Below, in pieces: positions 24,530 through 30,362 of a DNA stretch of 33,550 nucleotides. The position numbers and the translations under genes are program-made. Position 1 is the stretch's first letter; every line of letters starts with the position of its first letter. The notes under the pieces were generated by a model. That model saw only the letters and a program-made list of their open reading frames with translations. It was not told the DNA's origin and ran no database searches. The DNA is taken from positions 1-33,550 of the forward strand of contig JACPPO010000018.1 in NCBI GenBank assembly GCA_016190945.1, read 5' to 3'. Source of the DNA: Acidobacteriota bacterium (GTDB taxonomy: Bacteria > Acidobacteriota > Vicinamibacteria > Vicinamibacterales > UBA2999).

Positions 24530-24556
24530 TGTTCGTGACACCCGCCCGCGAGTCAA
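24528..24556 (-). promoter_or_regulatory. Candidate promoter of the metal efflux operon
   Basis: On minus, TTGACT (24556-24551), a 17-nt spacer and AACAAT (24533-24528). The -10 overlaps the ATG at 24529, so the mRNA would start near 24521, just before an in-frame GTG at 24520. Confidence 0.4.
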
Positions 24557-24732
24557 GCGGGGAACGGCCCGCCTTTCGTGTTGCGGCAACCTCACCGTGA
24601 TGCACCCGTCAGGGGGACGTCCCGCCCCGCACCGCCGTCCCGAAACAGCCTCGCCGAGGGATAGAACCCGCGAACCGGCGTTTGCCGACGTAGCACCAGG
24701 GCAGATGCGTCGGATAGCTGTCGATGCGTTCG

Positions 24733-25818
24733 CTACCGTGTGGCCTCGCGCTCGAGCAGCGCGCGCTTGCGATCTACCCCCCAGCGGTAGCCGGCCAGCG
24801 TCCCGTCGCTGCGTACCACGCGGTGGCAGGGAATCGCCAAGGCAACCGGATTCGCGGCGCACGCCTGTGCCACGCCCCGCGCGGCCTTCGGGGCGCCGAT
24901 CCGCCGGGCGATATCTGTGTAGCTGGCGGTAGAGCCGGCCGGGATATGGCGCAGCGCCCGCCAGACGCGCTGCTGGAACGCGGTGCCGCGAACGTCGAGC
25001 GGCAGGTTGAGACCAAGCGCCGGGGCCTCGACAAGTCCGACGACTTTCGCGACCAGACGCTCGAAACCACGGTCGCCGACGACGAACTTCGCTTCGGGAA
25101 ACCGATCCTGGAGGTCGCGTACCAAAGCCTCCGGGTCGTCGCCGAGCAGGATCGCGCAGACGCCCCTGTCGGTCGCCGCCACGAGGACCGACCCGAGCGA
25201 GCATGCCCCCACGGCAAAGTGAATCGACGCGCCGGTGCCGCCCGAGCGGAAGCTGGTCGGCGTCATGCCAAGAATGCCTGACGCGGCAGCATAGAAGCGG
25301 CCGTTCGAATGGAAGCCCGAGCTGTAGATGGCTTCCGTCACCGTCGAGGCTCGCGTGAGCGCCTTGCGGACGCGCCGCGCGCGGTGCCCCGCCGCATAGT
25401 CTTTCGGCGTCACACCGGTGAGCGACTTGAAGACGCGGTGAAAATGAAACCGGCTCATGCCGGCCGCACCGGCCAGTATATCGAGGCTTGGCATTTCTTC
25501 CGCGCCCTCGATCAGGCGGCACGCCTTCTCCACCGCGGCGGCACGCCGTTCGGCAAGCGCCGGCTCGTCGGGGCGGCAGCGTTTGCAGGGGCGGAAGCCG
25601 GCCCGCTCGGCGTCGGCACGCGTCAGGTGGAACCGCACGTGCTCGGGCCGCGCGCGCCGCGACGCGCAGGACGGGCGGCAATACACCCCCGTGGTGCTCA
25701 CTGAATAGAAGAAGTGCCCGTCCGCGTTCCGGTCGCGGGCGATGACCGCCGCCCGCCGTTCCGCCTCGTCTCCGAAGAGCGCCTTCGCCGCGTTTGGTAG
25801 CGTATCTACTCTCACCAT
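24733..25818 (-). CDS. ada: Ada: methylphosphotriester/O6-methylguanine-DNA methyltransferase and AraC-type activator
   Basis: A 361-aa protein with the three Ada parts in order. The N-terminal zinc domain has Cys47, Cys51, Cys78 and Cys81, with the same spacing as E. coli Ada 38-42-69-72; Cys47 takes the methyl group from phosphotriesters. An AraC-type helix-turn-helix follows (about residues 95-195, including MSRFHFHRVFKSLTGVTPKD). The C-terminal MGMT domain holds the active-site IPCHRVVRSDGTLAGYRWG with Cys331. Such proteins repair alkylation damage and switch on their own regulon after methylation. ATG 25818 or 25827 are both possible; neither has a good ribosome site. It is divergent from the M28 peptidase gene, and I see no Ada box in the shared 136 bp. 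Confidence 0.95.
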   Translation of the reverse strand: MVRVDTLPNAAKALFGDEAERRAAVIARDRNADGHFFYSVSTTGVYCRPSCASRRARPEHVRFHLTRADAERAGFRPCKRCRPDEPALAERRAAAVEKACRLIEGAEEMPSLDILAGAAGMSRFHFHRVFKSLTGVTPKDYAAGHRARRVRKALTRASTVTEAIYSSGFHSNGRFYAAASGILGMTPTSFRSGGTGASIHFAVGACSLGSVLVAATDRGVCAILLGDDPEALVRDLQDRFPEAKFVVGDRGFERLVAKVVGLVEAPALGLNLPLDVRGTAFQQRVWRALRHIPAGSTASYTDIARRIGAPKAARGVAQACAANPVALAIPCHRVVRSDGTLAGYRWGVDRKRALLEREATR

Positions 25819-25954
25819 GGCTGCCATCGTCGCCGGGCGAGCGCCGGCCCGCACTCCGGTTCTTGCTCGCGAATCCGCCGCAGCGGATCTTGGTCACCAT
25901 ACGCTCGCCCTCCGAGAAAGGTCAACTTCAGCCGCTGCTTGCTACACTTCTGGA

Positions 25955-26950
25955 ATGACTTCGCGCGTCCGCGTTGTGCTGCTGTCGCTCGGCGTGGCCG
26001 CCCTGCTCATCCAGGCGCCACTCGGCGGGCAGGCGGCAGCGGCGTCAGCGGTCGATGCCGCAGCTCGCCACGTCGATCGTGCTCAACTGATGCGCGATGT
26101 CGAGACCCTCGCCGCGACGACGTTCGAGGGACGGCGGACCGGGACGCCGGGCGGGTTGAAGGCACGGCAGTGGCTGGTCGACGAGTTCCGCGCCATTGGA
26201 CTGCAGCCCGCCGGCACCCAGGGGTACTCCCAGCCGTTCACCTTCACCACTCGCGACGCGCGCGCCGTCCTCCCGGGAGGCCGTCCCTTTCGCGCCGACT
26301 ATGCCGCGGCGAACGTAATCGGGCGCGTCCCCGGGCGCGAGATACGCGCGAGGCTCCTCGTCATCACCGCGCACTACGACCACCTGGGGATTCGTGACGG
26401 CGTGCTTTTCCCTGGCGCCGACGACAATGCCTCAGGCGTCGCCGTGTTGCTGGCCGCCGCGCGCCACTTCGCCCGGAATCCGCCGCGCCATCCGATCGTG
26501 CTTGCGGCGCTCGACGCGGAGGAACTCGGCCTGCGCGGCGCGCGGGCGCTCATCGACTCAGCGCTGTTGCCGCGAAGCGCGGTGGCGATGAACATCAACC
26601 TGGACATGCTGTCGCACAACGACAGACATGAGATCTTCGCCGCGGGCACGTCTCACACTCCCTGGCTAAGGCCGCTCCTGCAGGAGGTGCAGACGCGCGC
26701 GTCGGTGAACATTCTCTTCGGCCACGATCGGCCGATATACCGCGGCGGGGGCCTCGAGGACTGGACGCAGTCCTCGGACCACGGGCCGTTCCATGATGCG
26801 GGGATCCCTTTTGTCTATTTCGGAGTGGAGGATCATCCCGCCTATCACACATCAACCGACACCGCCGACCGGATCGACCCTCGCTTCTTTGGCGACGTCG
26901 CAGACATGACCGTCGAAGCCGTGCGAACGTTCGATCTCCGCGTCGAGTAG
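25955..26950 (+). CDS. Secreted M28-family metallopeptidase
   Basis: A 331-aa zinc aminopeptidase-type protein. The signal peptide is MTSRVRVVLLSLGVAALLIQ. Zinc and catalytic residues are all visible: His140 (ITAHYDHLG), Asp156 (GADDNASG), Glu189-Glu190 (LDAEELGLRGA), Asp217 (NINLDMLSHND) and His298 (HPAYHTSTD). The opening VETLAATTFEGRRTGTPGGL is typical of the group that removes N-terminal residues from peptides outside the cytoplasm. The frame is open from 25742, but ATG 25955 gives the signal peptide directly and the upstream part overlaps the ada gene. The ribosome site is weak. It is probably monocistronic. Confidence 0.92.
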   Translation: MTSRVRVVLLSLGVAALLIQAPLGGQAAAASAVDAAARHVDRAQLMRDVETLAATTFEGRRTGTPGGLKARQWLVDEFRAIGLQPAGTQGYSQPFTFTTRDARAVLPGGRPFRADYAAANVIGRVPGREIRARLLVITAHYDHLGIRDGVLFPGADDNASGVAVLLAAARHFARNPPRHPIVLAALDAEELGLRGARALIDSALLPRSAVAMNINLDMLSHNDRHEIFAAGTSHTPWLRPLLQEVQTRASVNILFGHDRPIYRGGGLEDWTQSSDHGPFHDAGIPFVYFGVEDHPAYHTSTDTADRIDPRFFGDVADMTVEAVRTFDLRVE

Positions 26951-27040
26951 CGCAGGACGCGGGCCACCGACGGGCGGATCGGGAACGTGGAGATCGACTT
27001 CGACGTCGAAGAGAATGAAGAGATTATAGAGAGGCGGCCC

Positions 27041-27274
27041 TCAGGTCCGGCTGAGCGCCGCTGCCGCCCGGCGCGGCGCGGCCCTGCGGCGCGCGGCCTT
27101 CGGTCGGGGCGGGGCAAGGGTCGCCGAACGCTCGAGCTTCACGAGCGGCGTGGCGAACGTACGGGGGCCGTGGTCATCAAAGTCGATCGTCGTGTGATAT
27201 TCGTTGGCGGCGGCGACAGTGCCGGCACCGTACTGCGGTTGCGAAACGCGGTCGCCGATTGCAAATACTCGCAC
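27041..27274 (-). CDS. Small DUF3553-like protein with basic tail
   Basis: A 77-aa protein starting at GTG 27274. Residues 1-50 (VFAIGDRVSQPQYGAGTVAA, TTIDFDDHGPRTF, PLVKLERS) match the small Tudor/KOW-like barrel known from DUF3553 and from the tail of UvrD/PcrA-type proteins: G-D-R-V, then G-x-G-x-V, then I-D-F-D-x-x-G. Residues 51-77 are Arg/Ala/Pro-rich (RPKAARRRAAPRRAAAALSR) and would bind nucleic acid. AGGAGA lies 4 nt before the GTG, which decides the start. An upstream in-frame ATG (27301) has no such site. It is divergent from the radical SAM gene. A nucleic-acid or RNA-polymerase-linked role is inferred. Confidence 0.7.
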   Translation of the reverse strand: MRVFAIGDRVSQPQYGAGTVAAANEYHTTIDFDDHGPRTFATPLVKLERSATLAPPRPKAARRRAAPRRAAAALSRT

Positions 27275-27278
27275 GGGA

Positions 27279-27284
27279 TCTCCT
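27279..27284 (-). promoter_or_regulatory. Shine-Dalgarno site for the GTG-start DUF3553-like gene
   Basis: AGGAGA on minus, 4 nt before GTG 27274. It fixes a start that an ATG-only search would miss. Confidence 0.6.
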
Positions 27285-27378
27285 GAACATGGAAAAGACA
27301 TGCAGGCGCATGCCCCTGGACGTACGCTCCAAGAAGGCTCCTTCAGTATACGCGATCTGATGTAGCGTGGTGCGGCAC

Positions 27379-28908
27379 ATGCGTATTCATCTAGTAAATC
27401 CGAGCGATGTCTCATTCGGCGTGGCGGTGATCACGCCGCGCTGGCTCTACGTCCTGGCGGCGGCGACGCCCGCCGAATACCGCGCACCGTCTCTGGTCGA
27501 CGAAACCCTCGAACAGTTCGACCTGTCGACCGTCTCGTCCGGGGACGTCGTGGGCATTGGCATCCACACCGCCAATGCGTACCGAGGCTATGAACTCGGC
27601 CGCGCCGCGCGAGCGAAGGGCGCATACGTCGTCTTCGGCGGCATTCACCCGACGTTGTTCCCCGACGAGGCCCGCGAGCACGGCGGGGCCCACGCGGTCG
27701 TGCGCGGCGACGGCGATCTCATCTGGGGCACGGTGATCGCCGACTGTGCCGCCGAGCGACTCCGTGGCGTCTATGAAGGTGGACGCGTGGAGGGCCGATC
27801 CTTCTACGGTGGCCGCTGGGACCTCCTGCCAAAGGACGGTTACATGTGGGCCTCGGTACAGACCGTCCGCGGCTGTCCGAAGCACTGCTCGTTCTGCTCG
27901 GTCTGGCGCACCGACGGCCAGGAGGCTCGCTTGCGCGGCGCCCACGACGTCGTCGACGAGATCCGCGACCTGCGCAGCCGCGGGTTCCGGTTCATCGTGC
28001 TGGCGGATGACAACTTCTATCCGGTAGCGCTGAACGACCTCGCCATGGCCCGCCGGCGAGCGGATCCGGCGCAACTGCACGAGCTCGAGGCGGTGCGCCG
28101 CGAGCGGTTCGAGCTGATGGAGCGGATGGCCGATCTGCCCGACGACATGGTCTTCTTCACGCAGATCACGATGGAAGCGGCGGAGGATACCGCGTTTCTC
28201 GACGCGATGCGCAAGGCGCACATCAAAGGTGCGCTGGTGGGCGTGGAATCCGTGACGGCCGAAGGCCTGAAGGCCGTCTACAAGGATTTCAACCTGGCCG
28301 GCGATGCGCTCGTGGAGCGTCTCCAGATCTTCCGGCGGCACGGCGTGCACGTGCTCGGCTCGTTTATCTTCGGGTTGCCGACCGATACGGCCGCGACCTT
28401 CGACCTGACCGCCGCGCTCGCCCAGGCTGCCGACGTGACGTTTGCGCAGTTCGTACTGCTCCAGCCGTTCCCCGGCACGGTGGACTTCGAACGGTGGGAG
28501 CGCACCCAGGTCGATACTCCGAAGATCGATAACATTCCGCTGACGCGCCACTGGCTGCTTCCGTCGTCGCGGCGACCCAAGATCTACATGCCGCACCCGA
28601 GCCTGAAGCCCGAACAGATCAGGCAGTACACGCAGCAGGTCTGGGACCGCTTCTACAGCGTTTCCGCGACCTGGAAGCGCGCGCAGTGCATCCGATCGAT
28701 CAAGGGACGCCTGGCGTTCATGCTGATCTCGAAGCTGTACCGGCAGATGTACGCGAACACGGGCATCGCCACCGACAGCGCACGGCACGCCCGCGCCAAC
28801 CGGATGGCCCGATGGCTCGCGCGAGCCTGCCGCCGCCTGTTCGTCTCGCCCCCGCAGGCGCGACTAGTTAACGACGCGGCCGGCGGTCAGAAACCGGCGG
28901 TAGTCTGA
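27379..28908 (+). CDS. Radical SAM protein with B12-binding-type N-terminal domain
   Basis: A 509-aa protein. Residues 1-125 look like a Rossmann-type B12-binding domain (RIHLVNPSDVSFG, VVGIGIHTANAYRGYELGRA, AYVVFGGIHPTLFPDEA), without the DxHxxG base-off His. The radical SAM core follows, with Cys166-x3-Cys170-x2-Cys173 (RGCPKHCSFCSVW) binding a 4Fe-4S cluster, GFRFIVLADDNFYP as the next strand, and GALVGVESVTAEGLK. About 100 residues beyond the core (ending LARACRRLFVSPPQ) include basic helices. The layout is that of class B radical SAM enzymes, which include methylases and many others. The substrate is unknown. The 3' end overlaps the convergent gene by 45 bp. A GTG at 27367 is an alternative start. 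Confidence 0.9.
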   Translation: MRIHLVNPSDVSFGVAVITPRWLYVLAAATPAEYRAPSLVDETLEQFDLSTVSSGDVVGIGIHTANAYRGYELGRAARAKGAYVVFGGIHPTLFPDEAREHGGAHAVVRGDGDLIWGTVIADCAAERLRGVYEGGRVEGRSFYGGRWDLLPKDGYMWASVQTVRGCPKHCSFCSVWRTDGQEARLRGAHDVVDEIRDLRSRGFRFIVLADDNFYPVALNDLAMARRRADPAQLHELEAVRRERFELMERMADLPDDMVFFTQITMEAAEDTAFLDAMRKAHIKGALVGVESVTAEGLKAVYKDFNLAGDALVERLQIFRRHGVHVLGSFIFGLPTDTAATFDLTAALAQAADVTFAQFVLLQPFPGTVDFERWERTQVDTPKIDNIPLTRHWLLPSSRRPKIYMPHPSLKPEQIRQYTQQVWDRFYSVSATWKRAQCIRSIKGRLAFMLISKLYRQMYANTGIATDSARHARANRMARWLARACRRLFVSPPQARLVNDAAGGQKPAVV

Positions 28909-29745
28909 AAAACGTTGTGTGATGCGGACCCGCTGGATGCCGCCGCCGCGAATGACGGTCAAGGTATCGATGGCCGCTGGCAGCATCAGCGTTTCGTGGG
29001 GATCCTGAAACTCCACCCGCTTGTACCGAATTGACGACTCGGCGCGCTCGATGACCATCGAGGAAGCCGCGCCGCGGCGTACGTGCTCGCGCGGGACGTC
29101 GAACTCGAACGTCCCGACGAGCCGATCGTCCATCCGCAGCACGTCGTAGGTCACGGCGTCGATCCAGATTCGCCCTCTCGAGCGTCCCGGCAGCGTCACG
29201 CTCACGCACTCATCGGTCCATGCGATCTCGGCAGCGACCGCCGCCCGGCCGCGATAGTCGAGCGTCAACGCCGGCCGGCCATCCACCTGTCCCGTACGGG
29301 CGTTCGAGAACTCAGATTCGCCGAGCCGCGCCGGCAGCAGCATGGCCATCGGCTCCGGCGATACCGGCTTCGGGTCCATGCACCCGGGATCCTCGCGGTC
29401 GGGCGAGGATCGCTCATTCCCCCTGATGGGTTCACGCAGGACGTTCGCCACAGGCAGGCCGGCCGGCCCGCTGCGATCCGGATCCCACCCCACGCGAAGC
29501 TCAAAGGCCAGACGCCGCGGAAAGTCGGCCGGCGACAGGTCCGCGCGCAGCGGCTGGATCCAGACCGTTTCCGTCGAGACGACGCTTTGCGCGCGCGCGT
29601 ACCACTGCTCGAGCCGCTGCCCTGCCCGCGCAAGCGTCTGCGCGAGGTCCACCGGGGAGCCGGGCCGCTGGGCCGCATCGGGCACCGCCGACGCGCCCGC
29701 GACGAGGGCGAGACAGGTGAGCCAGATTGCCGAGGACCGGGTCAT
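28864..29745 (-). CDS. Secreted protein of unknown function
   Basis: A 293-aa protein with a clear signal peptide (MTRSSAIWLTCLALVAGASA). The mature part opens with a helical segment (LAQTLARAGQRLEQWYARAQ) then a beta-rich body: VSTETVWIQPLRADLSPADF, RRLAFELRVGWD, RGRIWIDAVTYDVLRMDDRL, RYKRVEFQDPHETLMLPAAI, ending YRRFLTAGRVVN. This resembles the lipoprotein-carrier-like beta half-barrel proteins that many Acidobacteriota secrete, but I cannot name a family. Its start is only 30 bp from the start of the divergent metallothionein gene. Its last 45 bp overlap the end of the radical SAM gene on the other strand. Confidence 0.75.
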   Translation of the reverse strand: MTRSSAIWLTCLALVAGASAVPDAAQRPGSPVDLAQTLARAGQRLEQWYARAQSVVSTETVWIQPLRADLSPADFPRRLAFELRVGWDPDRSGPAGLPVANVLREPIRGNERSSPDREDPGCMDPKPVSPEPMAMLLPARLGESEFSNARTGQVDGRPALTLDYRGRAAVAAEIAWTDECVSVTLPGRSRGRIWIDAVTYDVLRMDDRLVGTFEFDVPREHVRRGAASSMVIERAESSIRYKRVEFQDPHETLMLPAAIDTLTVIRGGGIQRVRITQRFSDYRRFLTAGRVVN

Positions 29746-29764
29746 GGGCGTAGAGTGCTGTGGC

Positions 29765-29770
29765 GGAGGT
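29765..29770 (+). promoter_or_regulatory. Strong Shine-Dalgarno site of the metallothionein gene
   Basis: GGAGGT, 5 nt before ATG 29776. It fixes the start of a 50-codon gene that otherwise looks like the tail of a long antisense frame. Confidence 0.7.
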
Positions 29771-29775
29771 GCTTC

Positions 29776-29928
29776 ATGGTCGATGTTGGAACGAAATGCG
29801 CGCACCCGGTGTGTAAGTGTATGGTCCCGCCCCACGGGCCCCACGGCAAGTACTGCGGCGATCACTGCAAGCAGGCGCGGGACAAGATCGAACTGCGTTG
29901 CGACTGCCAGCATCCGGCGTGCCGCTGA
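29776..29928 (+). CDS. Bacterial metallothionein (SmtA-like)
   Basis: A 50-aa protein with 8 Cys (8, 13, 15, 27, 31, 42, 44, 49) and 5 His. It has the plan of SmtA-type metallothioneins: an N-terminal C-x-H-x2-C-x-C (KCAHPVCKC), a middle YCGDHC and a C-terminal CDCQHPACR. Compared with the SmtA pattern C-x-C-x2-C-x-C, the second Cys is His. These proteins bind several Zn or Cd ions in one cluster and buffer or detoxify metals. GGAGGT lies 5 nt before the ATG. The start is 30 bp from the divergent secreted-protein start, so its promoter must lie within that gene's coding region. It has no co-directional neighbour and fits the metal-handling genes nearby. Confidence 0.82.
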   Translation: MVDVGTKCAHPVCKCMVPPHGPHGKYCGDHCKQARDKIELRCDCQHPACR

Positions 29929-29941
29929 TTCCCGGCCTTTA

Positions 29942-30010
29942 GTCTGCAGTTTTTCGTCTTTGGCCGGCCGGCTGCAGACGAAAGATGAAAGCGAAAGACC
30001 AAAGACGAAA
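29942..30010. repeat. Interleaved inverted repeats with GAAAGAC-type repeats
   Basis: GTCTGCAG (29942-29949) pairs with CTGCAGAC (29972-29979). TTTCGTCTTTGG (29952-29963) pairs with CCAAAGACGAAA (29999-30010). The arms cross, so the two stems cannot form as simple nested hairpins. From 29976 to 30015 short units (GACGAAAGA, GCGAAAGACC, AAAGACGAAAGACGA) repeat. Confidence 0.55.
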
Positions 30011-30040
30011 GACGAGCAACCACGTGATGATCCGCGCTCC

Positions 30041-30175
30041 ATGTCTCTTTCGGTCAAGGACGCAGACCACCCGGCTCGGCACGCTCCCCGCGCGGCTGAG
30101 CACGTATTGGACGAACTGCGCGTTGGCCACGTGGCCGAAGCGCTGGCCGTACGGGGGTACCGTCGGCGAGAATAG
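30041..30175 (+). pseudogene. Possible VapB-type antitoxin relic
   Basis: A 44-codon frame opens with MSLSVKDAD, which resembles the start of short VapB-family antitoxins (M-S-L-S-I-K-D-P-E). The expected R-L-A-x-x-L-A continuation is better seen in the next frame (TTRLGTLPARLS), suggesting a frameshift. No toxin gene follows. The match is short and could be chance. Confidence 0.2.
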
Positions 30176-30214
30176 CAGAAATTCGGTCCTCTGGAACAGC
30201 GGAGCCCCATCCCA

Positions 30215-30236
30215 GCCGTTACCGAGCCGTTACTGA
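30215..30236. repeat. 11-bp tandem repeat, one mismatch
   Basis: GCCGTTACCGA (30215-30225) then GCCGTTACTGA (30226-30236). It lies just upstream of the TATTAT element at 30255-30260 on plus. Confidence 0.4.
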
Positions 30237-30273
30237 CGGCATCCACCTCGCCTCTATTATTTTGCCGGAGGCC

Positions 30274-30330
30274 ATGTCGATCGTGCGAAGGGAAGAGCGC
30301 CGGAACATCAGTTTGCGCGCCGCTGTGTAG
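30274..30330 (+). other. Mini-ORF of 18 codons with ribosome site
   Basis: GGAGG two to three nt before ATG 30274 opens MSIVRREERRNISLRAAV, ending at TAG 30328-30330 inside the left arm of a 12-bp hairpin. The spacing is short, and no family can be assigned. It may be chance. Confidence 0.2.
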
Positions 30331-30362
30331 AGCGGAGGGCTAATACCGGTCCCTCTGCTCTA
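30328..30362. terminator. Hairpin at the 3' end of the TonB receptor gene
   Basis: TAGAGCGGAGGG (30328-30339) and CCCTCTGCTCTA (30351-30362) form a 12-bp stem with one G-U pair on plus (A-C mismatch on minus) and an 11-nt loop. The stop codon of the receptor (TAG, 30362-30360) is in one arm. No U-run follows on either strand, so termination efficiency is unclear. Confidence 0.4.

Larger units (their letters stand above)
29929..30359. other. Gene-poor, repeat-rich interval
   Basis: About 430 bp without a confirmed gene. From left to right it holds interleaved inverted repeats and purine-rich GAAAGAC-type repeats (29942-30015), a possible decayed antitoxin frame (30041-30175), an 11-bp tandem repeat (30215-30236), an AT-rich TATTAT element, a mini-ORF with a Shine-Dalgarno sequence (30274-30330) and a 12-bp hairpin at the end of the TonB gene (30328-30362). 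Confidence 0.6.

Noticed and set aside
24530-25900. Upstream extension of the His-rich frame through the ada gene
   Set aside because: The extension overlaps ada in another frame and is Arg/Gly-rich. Only the last 137 codons look like a protein with a signal peptide.
26998-27011. Perfect 14-bp palindrome CTTCGACGTCGAAG after the M28 gene
   Set aside because: It has no U-run and no second copy in the gap, so it cannot be called a terminator or operator.
26987-27286. Plus-strand 99-codon frame opening with an acidic stretch
   Set aside because: It overlaps the DUF3553-like gene, which has a strong Shine-Dalgarno sequence. The rest of the frame is Arg-rich and without homology signs.
27412-28788. 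Minus-strand frame of 458 codons across the radical SAM gene
   Set aside because: Antisense shadow: the plus strand has the CxxxCxxC motif and family features, while the minus product shows none.
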